NCBI GenBank assembly: GCA_045546735.1
Contig: JAZQDJ010000056.1
Coordinates: 1 to 64,000, forward strand
DNA: 64,000 nt
Direction of reading: 5' to 3'
From: SVFI01 sp045546735
GTDB lineage: Bacteria; Bacillota; Clostridia; Lachnospirales; Lachnospiraceae
The position numbers and the translations under genes were made by a program. Positions 35,079 to 43,050 of this stretch are shown here, one piece after another (position 1 is the stretch's first letter; every line of letters starts with the position of its first letter). Under the pieces are notes generated by a model. It was not told the DNA's origin. It was given only the letters and a program-made list of their open reading frames with translations, and did not search any database.

Positions 35079-35128
35079 TTGAAACGATTATGAAAAATAG
35101 TCGATAGTATGGAATAGGGGAAAGCGTA

Positions 35129-37207
35129 ATGGCGAAGTATTTAGTTATTGTGGAATCACCGGCAAAGGTGAAAACCATTAAAAAGTTTCTTGGTAGTAAT
35201 TATGAAGTAATGGCGAGCAACGGTCATGTCAGAGATCTCCCGAAGAGTCAGATGGGAATTTCTCCGGAGAATAATTTCGAGCCGAGATATATAACAATCC
35301 GCGGGAAGGGCGATATTTTAGCTGCACTTCGTAAAGAAGTTAAGAAAGCAGAAAAGATTTATCTCGCAACTGACCCGGACCGTGAAGGGGAGGCTATTTC
35401 ATGGCATCTTATGGAAGCGCTGAAACTTCATGATAAAAAAGTGTACCGTATTACATTTAATGAGATTACCAAAAATGCGGTGAAGGACTCTTTGAAGAAT
35501 GCCCGTGCAATTGATATGGATCTTGTTGATGCGCAGCAGGCGAGACGTGTACTTGACCGTATGGTGGGATATCAGATTTCGCCGCTTCTTTGGGCAAAAG
35601 TAAAACGCGGACTTTCTGCAGGGCGTGTTCAGTCGGTAGCGCTCCGCATTATTTGCGACCGAGAGGATGAGATTAATGCTTTTATTCCGGAAGAATATTG
35701 GACGCTTGACGCTCTTCTTAATGTAAAAGGTGAGAAGAAGCCTTTGTGTGCTCATTTTTACGGAACGACGAAAGAAAAGATGGCTATTTCTTCCAAAGAA
35801 GAGATGGATAAAGTAAAGAGTGCCTTGAAGGGAGCAGATTTTGCTGTGACAGATGTTAAGAAGGGAGAGCGTGTGAAAAAAGCGCCTCTTCCGTTTACGA
35901 CGTCTACCTTGCAGCAGGAGGCAAGTAAAGTTCTCAATTTTTCGACGCAAAAGACGATGCGTCTGGCGCAGCAGCTTTATGAAGGTGTTGAGATTAAGGG
36001 AAGCGGAACGGTCGGCTTGATTACTTATCTGCGTACGGATTCCACACGTATTTCTGATGAAGCGCAGGCAGCGGCACATGATTATATTACAGCAAATCAC
36101 GGCAGTGATTATGCGGCGGCTGTGCAGGCGAAAGAAAAAACAAATAAGAAGATCCAGGATGCGCATGAAGCAATCCGTCCGACGGATATTACCCGCCTTC
36201 CTTCCGCGATAAAAGACTCTCTCGGAAGAGATTTGTTGCGCTTGTATCAGCTAATATGGAAGCGCTATGTTGCCAGCCGTATGGCACCGGCTATGTATGA
36301 GACGACATCGGTGAAAATTGATGCAAACGGCTATCGTTTTACGATGGCAGCCTCAAGTTTGAAGTTTTCGGGATTTATGAGTGTTTATACACAGGACGAT
36401 GATGAAAAAACGGAAAATGTATCGGCGCTTCAGAAATTGAATGCAGATACGGTTCTTTCTTTAAAAGAATATGAAGAAAAACAGCATTTTACACAGCCGC
36501 CGGCGCATTATACGGAGGCGAGTCTTGTACGTACTTTGGAAGAACTCGGTATCGGACGTCCGAGTACGTATGCTCCGACGATTACAACAATTCTCGGACG
36601 CAGATATGTGGTGAAAGAAGCTAAGAATCTTTATGTGACAGAGCTTGGCGAAGCTGTGAACAAAATTATGAAAGATGCATTCCCAAGTATTGTAAATGTA
36701 AACTTTACAGCGAATCTTGAGTCACTTCTTGATTCTGTAGAAGAGGGAGAAGTGAATTGGAAAATTGTAATCGAAAACTTCTATCCGGATTTACAAGAAG
36801 CGGTTGAGAAGGCCGAGAAAGAACTTGAGTCTGTGGAGATTGCAGATGAAGTGTCGGATGTGGAATGTGACCTTTGCGGCAAGATGATGGTAATTAAATA
36901 CGGACCGCATGGTAAATTTCTTGCCTGCCCGGGTTTCCCGGATTGTCGTAATACAAAGCCGTATCTTGAGAAAATCGGCGTTTCCTGTCCAAAATGCGGT
37001 AAAGAGGTTGTGATTCGCAAGACGAAGAAGGGAAGACGTTATTACAGCTGTGAAGGCGGTCCGGAATGTGATTTTATGACATGGCAGAGACCGAGTACAA
37101 AACTTTGTCCGCAGTGTGGAGGGGTTTTGCTTGAAAAAGGAACAAAACTTGTCTGTGCGGATGAGAGTTGTGGCTATGTTGAGGCAAAAACAAAAGAGGA
37201 CAAATAG
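35129..37207 (+). CDS. topA: DNA topoisomerase I (type IA)
   Basis: TopA relaxes negative supercoils by cutting and rejoining one strand. The 692-aa protein starts with the TOPRIM domain (YLVIVESPAKVKTIKKFLG, then ATDPDREGEAISWHL). The active-site Tyr300 lies in GLITYLRTDSTR. The C-terminus holds three four-Cys zinc ribbons (starting CDLCG, CPKCG and CPQCG), the usual Firmicute arrangement. GGGGAAAG precedes ATG 35129. In related genomes topA normally follows dprA. Confidence 0.98.
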   Translation: MAKYLVIVESPAKVKTIKKFLGSNYEVMASNGHVRDLPKSQMGISPENNFEPRYITIRGKGDILAALRKEVKKAEKIYLATDPDREGEAISWHLMEALKLHDKKVYRITFNEITKNAVKDSLKNARAIDMDLVDAQQARRVLDRMVGYQISPLLWAKVKRGLSAGRVQSVALRIICDREDEINAFIPEEYWTLDALLNVKGEKKPLCAHFYGTTKEKMAISSKEEMDKVKSALKGADFAVTDVKKGERVKKAPLPFTTSTLQQEASKVLNFSTQKTMRLAQQLYEGVEIKGSGTVGLITYLRTDSTRISDEAQAAAHDYITANHGSDYAAAVQAKEKTNKKIQDAHEAIRPTDITRLPSAIKDSLGRDLLRLYQLIWKRYVASRMAPAMYETTSVKIDANGYRFTMAASSLKFSGFMSVYTQDDDEKTENVSALQKLNADTVLSLKEYEEKQHFTQPPAHYTEASLVRTLEELGIGRPSTYAPTITTILGRRYVVKEAKNLYVTELGEAVNKIMKDAFPSIVNVNFTANLESLLDSVEEGEVNWKIVIENFYPDLQEAVEKAEKELESVEIADEVSDVECDLCGKMMVIKYGPHGKFLACPGFPDCRNTKPYLEKIGVSCPKCGKEVVIRKTKKGRRYYSCEGGPECDFMTWQRPSTKLCPQCGGVLLEKGTKLVCADESCGYVEAKTKEDK

Positions 37208-37237
37208 TTAGATTATTTATATAATTGTATGAATATA

Positions 37238-37266
37238 TTGAAAAATTTGTCGTATTGTGGTACGAT
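37238..37266 (+). promoter_or_regulatory. sigma-A promoter of codY
   Basis: TTGAAA (37238-37243), a 17-base spacer and TACGAT (37261-37266) sit 47 bases before the codY ATG at 37314. Confidence 0.6.
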
Positions 37267-37313
37267 AATAGCGTAGTACTTCGTTTTTTCACAAGATGGG
37301 GAGATCATCAGCG

Positions 37314-38087
37314 ATGAGTAGTGTACAGTTATTAGACAAAACCAGAAAAATCGGCAAATTACTTCATAACAACAATTCGAGCAAGGTAGTATTTAATGAT
37401 ATCTGCAATGTGTTAAAAGAAATCTTGCAGTCGAATGTGCTTGTAATCAGCAAAAAGGGAAAGGTACTCGGAGTAGGGAACAGAGATTCTATTACCGTTC
37501 TCGGGGAATTACTTGAGAGTAAAGTTGCTACATTTGTTGATAATGAGTTGAATGAAAGATTTTTGAGTGTTCTTTCAACAAAAGAAAATGTCAATCTTCA
37601 GACGCTTGGGTTTGAGAATCCGGGAGTTGAGACGTATAAAGGACTTATTTCTCCTATTGATATAGCGGGAGAACGTTTGGGCACCTTGTTTATTTACAAA
37701 CAGGATAAGGAGTATGAAATCGACGATATTATCCTTTGTGAGTACGGAACTACGGTAGTAGGGCTTGAGATGCTTCGTTCTGTAAATGAGGAGAGTGCAG
37801 AAGAGGTGCGTAAGCGTGCGGTAGTAAAATCGGCGATTAGTACATTGTCCCAGTCTGAGATGGAAGCGATTGTACATATTTTTGATGAGTTAAACGGTAT
37901 GGAGGGGATTCTTGTTGCAAGCAAGATTGCTGACCGTATCGGAATTACGCGATCGGTGATTGTGAACGCAATCCGCAAGTTTGAAAGCGCAGGTGTTATC
38001 GAATCAAGATCTTCCGGTATGAAAGGAACTTATATTAAAGTTTTAAATGAAGTTCTCTATGAAGAAATTGATCAGATACGCCGATAA
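37314..38087 (+). CDS. codY: global nutrient-sensing transcriptional repressor CodY
   Basis: CodY senses branched-chain amino acids and GTP and represses starvation, motility and sporulation genes in Firmicutes. The 257-aa protein starts with the typical LLDKTRKIGKLL and has a GAF effector domain (about 1-155). The C-terminal winged helix-turn-helix has the conserved ASKIADRIGITRSVIVNAIRK and SSGMKGTYIKVLN. ATG 37314 is preferred over 37296: GGGGAG (37298-37303) serves it, and the earlier ATG has no Shine-Dalgarno and adds residues not found in the family. The topA-codY-flgB order matches many Firmicutes. Confidence 0.97.
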   Translation: MSSVQLLDKTRKIGKLLHNNNSSKVVFNDICNVLKEILQSNVLVISKKGKVLGVGNRDSITVLGELLESKVATFVDNELNERFLSVLSTKENVNLQTLGFENPGVETYKGLISPIDIAGERLGTLFIYKQDKEYEIDDIILCEYGTTVVGLEMLRSVNEESAEEVRKRAVVKSAISTLSQSEMEAIVHIFDELNGMEGILVASKIADRIGITRSVIVNAIRKFESAGVIESRSSGMKGTYIKVLNEVLYEEIDQIRR

Positions 38088-38136
38088 ATAAAGTATAAGA
38101 ATTGAATAACAGGGGATATGGAGATTTCCTTGATAG

Positions 38137-38173
38137 AAAATGGATTTGCATCTATATGTAAATCCATTTTTTG
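38137..38173 (+). terminator. rho-independent terminator of codY
   Basis: A 14-bp stem with one G-T pair (38137-38150 with 38157-38170), a 6-base loop and a T run separates codY from the flagellar operon. Confidence 0.92.
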
Positions 38174-38193
38174 TGGTTTACATAATCTATATT

Positions 38194-38220
38194 TTGTGGT
38201 CGGAGAAAAATAATCCACAA
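38194..38220 (+). promoter_or_regulatory. possible operator upstream of the flagellar promoter
   Basis: TTGTGG (38194-38199) and CCACAA (38215-38220) form an inverted repeat with a 15-base gap, and a further direct TTGTGG copy lies at 38171-38176. They sit just upstream of the flgB promoter, so a regulator may bind here. The protein is unknown; a CodY box consensus is not seen. Confidence 0.35.
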
Positions 38221-38247
38221 TATCATGGATTTTTTGCCAAGAAAACC

Positions 38248-38275
38248 TTGTGTTTTTCTCTAAATTCTTTATAAT
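38248..38275 (+). promoter_or_regulatory. sigma-A promoter of the flagellar operon
   Basis: A consensus TATAAT (38270-38275) lies 16 bases after a weak TTGTGT (38248-38253). No sigma-D type element was found in the same interval, so the early flagellar operon seems to be read by the vegetative sigma factor. Confidence 0.6.
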
Positions 38276-38285
38276 AAAATAGAGT

Positions 38286-38300
38286 GGGCATACTATGCCC
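38286..38300 (+). promoter_or_regulatory. perfect palindrome at the expected transcription start of flgB
   Basis: GGGCATA-C-TATGCCC is a perfect 7-bp dyad placed about 10 bases after the -10 element and just before the flgB Shine-Dalgarno (AAAGGAG). It could be a DNA operator, or a 5-bp hairpin with loop TACTA at the mRNA 5' end. Confidence 0.5.
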
Positions 38301-38315
38301 AAAAGGAGTGATTGT

Positions 38316-38705
38316 ATGATTAATTCAAACGTATTTGATTATGTGAATGTATTGGATAAAGCATCCGATGCTGCGTGGATGAGAAATGAGGCGATTTCGC
38401 ACAATATTGCAAATGTCAGTACGCCGAACTATAAGAGGCAGGATGTTGCATTTGAGGATACGCTCCGCCGTGCAATGAGCGATGCAAAGTATATTGAGAC
38501 AGATCATAAGGTGTCAAACTTAAATCTCCGCACCTTAAATCCGACAACATATACGGATTATTCGGGATATTCCTATCGTACGGACGGAAATAACGTGGAT
38601 ATTGATACAGAGAATGCATACCTTGCAAGTAATCAGATTAAGTATAATGCGCTGATTGACAGTACCAATCAGGAATTTCGCAGACTTACAATGGTTATGA
38701 AATAA
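38316..38705 (+). CDS. flgB: flagellar proximal rod protein FlgB
   Basis: FlgB is a rod subunit joining the MS ring to the axial structure. The 129-aa protein has the rod-family signature SHNIANVSTPNYKRQDVAFEDTL and a C-terminal helix (LIDSTNQEFRRLTMVMK). ATG 38316 is used because AAAGGAGTG lies directly upstream; the in-frame ATG 38295 lies inside the palindrome and would add seven residues not found in FlgB. It is the first gene of the operon. Confidence 0.96.
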   Translation: MINSNVFDYVNVLDKASDAAWMRNEAISHNIANVSTPNYKRQDVAFEDTLRRAMSDAKYIETDHKVSNLNLRTLNPTTYTDYSGYSYRTDGNNVDIDTENAYLASNQIKYNALIDSTNQEFRRLTMVMK

Positions 38706-38732
38706 GAGTAGACATGGATAGGAGGAATATGT

Positions 38733-39173
38733 ATGTTTGAATCTTTTGATATAAATGCATCGGGACTTACAGCACAGCGATACAGACTTGATGTGATTTC
38801 GGAAAATATAGCAAATGTTGATACAACAAGAACGGAAGACGGAACGCCGTATCGCCGTAAATCGGTTATTTTTGCAGAGAAGGGAAACGGACATAATTTT
38901 GCAAGTGCTCTTGAGAAAGCAAAAGGAACTTATCAGGGCGGCGGTGTAAAAGTGGTTTCTACTTTTGAGGATACGACAACTGATCTTAAGATGGTTTATG
39001 ACCCGGCTCATCCGGATGCGGATGAAAACGGTTATGTATCTTATCCGAATGTGGATGTGGTAACAGAGATGACCAACCTGATTGACGCGACCAGAGCTTA
39101 CGAGGCGAATGCGACAGCGTTTACGGCAAGTAAGAATATGGCAGTCAAAGGACTTGAAATGGCACAGGGTTAA
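38733..39173 (+). CDS. flgC: flagellar proximal rod protein FlgC
   Basis: FlgC is the second rod protein. The 146-aa sequence opens FDINASGLTAQRYRLDVISENIANVDT and ends with the coiled-coil-forming NLIDATRAYEANATAFTASK segment typical of FlgC. It starts 27 bases after flgB with AGGAGG upstream. Confidence 0.97.
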   Translation: MFESFDINASGLTAQRYRLDVISENIANVDTTRTEDGTPYRRKSVIFAEKGNGHNFASALEKAKGTYQGGGVKVVSTFEDTTTDLKMVYDPAHPDADENGYVSYPNVDVVTEMTNLIDATRAYEANATAFTASKNMAVKGLEMAQG

Positions 39174-39201
39174 TCAGTAAGTGACAGGTGAGGAGTAAAA
39201 G

Positions 39202-39528
39202 ATGGATATCAGTTCTTTATACAATGTAAGCAGTGGTGTAATTCAGAGTGCACTCAAAGATAATACATATGATATCTCGACAGCAGGAACAGAAGGTAAT
39301 GATGTGTTCGCATCCTTCTTTGATTCTGCGATTAAGAGTTTAAATGAAACGAATGCATATATTTCGGATGCAGAGGACGAGGAAATCAAACTTGCTCTCG
39401 GTGAAACGGAAAATACGCATGATCTTACGATTGCATTGCAGAAAGCATCGACGGCGCTTCAATATACGGTGGCAGTCCGCGATAAGTTTTTAGAGTCGTA
39501 CCGTACAATTATGAACATGCAGATTTAG
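39202..39528 (+). CDS. fliE: flagellar hook-basal body protein FliE
   Basis: FliE is the small adaptor between the MS ring or export gate and the rod. This 108-aa protein has the conserved FASFFDSAIKSLNETN region and the C-terminal DLTIALQKASTALQYTVAVRDK helix pair. It follows flgC by 28 bases, the invariant flgB-flgC-fliE order. Confidence 0.95.
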   Translation: MDISSLYNVSSGVIQSALKDNTYDISTAGTEGNDVFASFFDSAIKSLNETNAYISDAEDEEIKLALGETENTHDLTIALQKASTALQYTVAVRDKFLESYRTIMNMQI

Positions 39529-39552
39529 TAAAAAGGAAAGCAGGAGAAGAAG

Positions 39553-41154
39553 ATGGCAGACAGGTTGAAAGCAATCCTGAACAGAATAGTGGAATGGTGG
39601 AATAAGTTCTCGCCGAAACAAAAGACAATTATTGTCTGTGCGTTTGCGGGTGTGATTATTGCTATAGGAGTGCTCAGTTACGTGCTTACACGTCCGCAGT
39701 ATGCTGTGGTTAAAATTTGTGAAACAACAGCTGTGGCTGCTGAGGTAACGGAGCTTTTGGAGAGTAATGAGATCACAAATTATACGTCGGATGATGCTTT
39801 GACGGTTTATGTATTGAAAGATCAGCTTTCCGAAGCCAGACTTGTTCTCGGAGCAAATGATATTTCTTCGGAAGGTTTCGGCATTGAGGATGTGACGAGC
39901 GGCGGTTTCTCGACGACGGAATCGGATAAGCAGAAACGATATGTTTTTTATAAAGAAAACAAAATGGAAGAAGATTTGGAGGCAAACGGTTTTGTCAAGG
40001 AGGCGCATGTAACGCTTACGGTTCCGGAAGATGACGGAACACTTATCAGCCAGAATTTGGAGTCGTCTGCATCGGTTGTGCTGGATTTGGCAGGGGATAT
40101 GCCGCAGGAAGTTGCTTCTTCTTTGGCTCATTACATAGCAACAGCACTCGGAAATTCAAATACGGATAATGTGACGATTATTGATACGGTCGGAAATCTT
40201 TTGTTTTCCGGCGAGACACAGGCAGCGGGCATGGGAAATGTGAGCACGCAGTTTGCGGCAAAACAGGAAGCTGAGAAGATTGTAAAACAGGAAGTAAAGA
40301 GCGTACTTTTGGGAACGACACTGTATGATTCGGTAGAAGTGGCAAGTAATCTTTCACTTGATTTTTCTTCTTATAAAAAAACGTTCCATGATTATTCGGT
40401 GGATGAAGGACGTTCGGAAGGATATTTGGCTTCAGAGAATTTGTACAATTCTGAAAATGAAAGCGGTATCGGCGGAGAACCCGGAACAGGAAGTAATGAT
40501 GAGGATGGTACAACATATGTGATTCAGGACGGGGATGGCAGTAGTGCGACAGTAACGGAAGAACAAAGAAAGTATCTTCCGGACGAAATGGTGACGGAGC
40601 AGACAATACCGGCCGGACTTGTTAAATATGATGAATCATCTGTTTCTGTTACTGCGAAACGTCTTCATATGTACAATGAAGAAGAGGTGGAAGACCAAGG
40701 GCTTCTTGCAGATATGACATGGGAAGAGTTTAAGCTTGCAAACAGTGAACAGATTAAACTCGAAGTTGATACGGATGTGTACAGTATTGTGCAGACAGCA
40801 ACAGGTATTCCGACGGAGAATATTTCGATTGTTGCATATGAGGTTCCGGTGTTTATGGACAAAGAGGGACCGAGCGTGCAGGCAACAGACATTGTGCAGG
40901 TTCTTCTTATCATTGCGATTCTTGCGGTGCTTGCATTTGTTGTAATCCGCAGTATGAAGATTCAGAAAGAGGAAGATACGGAAGAGGAGCTTGCGGTGGA
41001 GAACTTGCTTCAGTCAACTCCGGATACCGAGATTGAAAATATTGATTTGGACAGCAAGTCCGATGCACGGAAGATGATTGAGAAGTGTGTAGACGAAAAT
41101 CCGGAAGCGGTGGCAAATCTGCTCCGCAACTGGCTGACAGAAGATTGGGGGTAA
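39553..41154 (+). CDS. fliF: flagellar MS-ring protein FliF
   Basis: FliF forms the MS ring in the cytoplasmic membrane, the base on which rod and rotor assemble. The 533-aa protein has two membrane helices (about 32-50 and 445-465) flanking ring-building YscJ/FliF domains. A Gly/Asp/Ser-rich variable loop (about 297-340) lies in between. The C-terminal tail (about 500-533, SDARKMIEKCVDENPEAVANLLRNWL) is the FliG-binding segment. It lies 6 bases before fliG. Confidence 0.96.
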   Translation: MADRLKAILNRIVEWWNKFSPKQKTIIVCAFAGVIIAIGVLSYVLTRPQYAVVKICETTAVAAEVTELLESNEITNYTSDDALTVYVLKDQLSEARLVLGANDISSEGFGIEDVTSGGFSTTESDKQKRYVFYKENKMEEDLEANGFVKEAHVTLTVPEDDGTLISQNLESSASVVLDLAGDMPQEVASSLAHYIATALGNSNTDNVTIIDTVGNLLFSGETQAAGMGNVSTQFAAKQEAEKIVKQEVKSVLLGTTLYDSVEVASNLSLDFSSYKKTFHDYSVDEGRSEGYLASENLYNSENESGIGGEPGTGSNDEDGTTYVIQDGDGSSATVTEEQRKYLPDEMVTEQTIPAGLVKYDESSVSVTAKRLHMYNEEEVEDQGLLADMTWEEFKLANSEQIKLEVDTDVYSIVQTATGIPTENISIVAYEVPVFMDKEGPSVQATDIVQVLLIIAILAVLAFVVIRSMKIQKEEDTEEELAVENLLQSTPDTEIENIDLDSKSDARKMIEKCVDENPEAVANLLRNWLTEDWG

Positions 41155-41160
41155 AAGAGA

Positions 41161-42177
41161 ATGGCCCGTTATGCAGACTCAAACTATACAGGGATACAGA
41201 AAGCGGCAATTCTTTTGATTTCTCTGGGACCGGAGAAATCTTCGCAGATATTTAAACATTTAAAAGAGGAAGAAATCGAGGAACTGACGCTCGAAATTGC
41301 AAATACGAAAAGTATTACTACGCAGGTAAAAGACGATGTCATCAATGAATTTTATGAGATTTGTCTGGCCCAGCAGTATATCGCAGAAGGCGGTATCGGT
41401 TATGCAAAAGAGCTTTTGGAAGGCGCGCTTGGTGCGGAAAAAGCGATGGAAGTTATCGGAAGACTGACGGCTTCGCTTCAGGTAAAACCGTTCGAGTTTG
41501 TGCGCAAGGCAGATGCTTCGCAGCTTCTTAACTTTATTCAGGATGAGCATCCGCAGACGATTGCATTGATTTTGTCGTATCTTTCACCGAGCCAGGCGGC
41601 ACAGATTATTTCTGCGCTTGCTCCGGACAGGCAGGCAGATGTTGCAAAGCGTGTAGCGACGATGGACCGTACGAGCCCGGATGTGATCAAAGAGGTGGAA
41701 AGAGTGCTTGAGACGAAGCTTTCTTCTCTTGTAAATCAGGAATACAACGTTATCGGCGGTGTGGATGCTGTGGTTGAAATTCTCAATACAGTTGACCGCG
41801 GAACAGAAAAACATATTATGGAAACACTCGAAATCGTGGTGCCGGAACTTGCAGACGAAATCCGCAAGAAGATGTTCGTATTCGAAGATATCCTGCTGCT
41901 TGATGACCGTGCAATCCAGCGTGTGCTTCGTGACGTGGAAAATTCAGACCTTGCGATTGCGCTTAAAGGTGCAAATGAACAGGTACAGAATGCTATCTTC
42001 AACAACCTTTCAAAACGTTTGGCGGCTATGATCAAAGAGGATATGGAATTCATGGGTCCTGTACGTATGAAGGATGTGGAAGAGGCACAGCAGAAGATTG
42101 TTAATATTATACGTAAGTTAGAAGATTCGGCTGAGATTGTAATCTCCAGAGGCGGAGGTGACGAGATCGTTGTATAA
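41161..42177 (+). CDS. fliG: flagellar rotor/switch protein FliG
   Basis: FliG is the rotor protein on which the MotA/B stator pushes. The 338-aa protein has the N-terminal FliF-binding domain (KAAILLISLGPEKSSQIFKHL), the middle domain with its EHPQTIALILSYL motif, and the C-terminal torque domain with the charged helix (LLDDRAIQRVLRDVENSDLAIALKG). Length and motifs are standard. Its end overlaps the TTG start of fliH by 8 bases. Confidence 0.98.
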   Translation: MARYADSNYTGIQKAAILLISLGPEKSSQIFKHLKEEEIEELTLEIANTKSITTQVKDDVINEFYEICLAQQYIAEGGIGYAKELLEGALGAEKAMEVIGRLTASLQVKPFEFVRKADASQLLNFIQDEHPQTIALILSYLSPSQAAQIISALAPDRQADVAKRVATMDRTSPDVIKEVERVLETKLSSLVNQEYNVIGGVDAVVEILNTVDRGTEKHIMETLEIVVPELADEIRKKMFVFEDILLLDDRAIQRVLRDVENSDLAIALKGANEQVQNAIFNNLSKRLAAMIKEDMEFMGPVRMKDVEEAQQKIVNIIRKLEDSAEIVISRGGGDEIVV

Positions 42178-43045
42178 GCAGAATTTGTTAAAGTCGGGCT
42201 GGGTTATGGTGAATGCGGACGAGGTCCGTGTGATTGATTCGAATAAAACGATTGAAGAAAAAATGATGTTAGCCCAGGCTCCGGAACCGGAAGCGATGGC
42301 ATATCATCCGATGAGTTTTGATGAGGAAGGCGGCTCCTTGGATCCGATGGATGCGCTTTTTTCGGAAGGAATTGATGCGGAAGCTGTTCCGGAAGAGCAG
42401 GTAAATATAGGGAAGGAACAGTTGCAGGAAGCATACGCACAGGCGGAGGAAATCATTGCGCAGGCGCAGGCGCAGGCAGAAGAAATCCGTCAGCAGGCGC
42501 AGGCTATGGCAGAACAGGATGCGAGGGCTGCATATGAAAATGCAAAGCAGCAGGGAACGCAGGACGGATACCGTGACGGAATGCAGAAGGCGAATGCAGA
42601 GGCGGAAGCTGTGCGCAGGGAATACGCACAGAAAGAGCAGGAGCTGATGAGGCAGTATCAGGAACAATTGGAAGATATGGAGCCGTATCTTATGCAACAA
42701 CTCACGGAAATTTATGAGCATGTTTTCGGTGTGGAACTATCACAGTACAGAAATATTTTGCAACATTTGATTGCGAACACGCTCCGCATTGTTGAGATGA
42801 GTGACAATTATCTGATTCATGTGTCTGAGCAGGATTACTCTTATGTCAGCATGCAAAAGGCACAGATTATGGAAGAGGGATGTGTGAAAAATGCGACCCT
42901 CGAGATTGTAGAAGACAGAACACTGAATAAAAATGAGTGTTTGATAGAGACGGAAGACGGTATTTTTGATTGCAGTCTTTCAACACAGCTTACAGAGTTG
43001 AAACGTAAATTGCAGCTACTTTCTTATACCGGAAAAAAGGAGTAA
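42170..43045 (+). CDS. fliH: flagellar assembly protein FliH
   Basis: FliH is the peripheral stalk-like regulator of the export ATPase FliI. The 291-aa protein has an acidic N-terminus and a long Gln/Ala/Glu-rich helix (about 85-165) with repeated AxxxG-like and QAQAQAEEI segments. The C-terminal domain is V/A-ATPase subunit E-like. TTG 42170 is chosen: GGAGGTGA (42154-42161) is 8 bases upstream, while GTG 42158 lies inside that Shine-Dalgarno. It overlaps fliG by 8 bases and is 5 bases before fliI. Confidence 0.9.
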   Translation: MYKQNLLKSGWVMVNADEVRVIDSNKTIEEKMMLAQAPEPEAMAYHPMSFDEEGGSLDPMDALFSEGIDAEAVPEEQVNIGKEQLQEAYAQAEEIIAQAQAQAEEIRQQAQAMAEQDARAAYENAKQQGTQDGYRDGMQKANAEAEAVRREYAQKEQELMRQYQEQLEDMEPYLMQQLTEIYEHVFGVELSQYRNILQHLIANTLRIVEMSDNYLIHVSEQDYSYVSMQKAQIMEEGCVKNATLEIVEDRTLNKNECLIETEDGIFDCSLSTQLTELKRKLQLLSYTGKKE

Positions 43046-43050
43046 ACTTT

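Noticed and set aside
35399..36166. Minus-strand open frame of 255 codons inside topA
   Set aside because: It lies wholly within conserved TOPRIM and core coding and has no recognisable domain.
38174..38315. Sigma-D (sigma-28) promoter before flgB
   Set aside because: No TAAA-N15-GCCGATAA-like sequence was found; a TATAAT element fits the vegetative factor.
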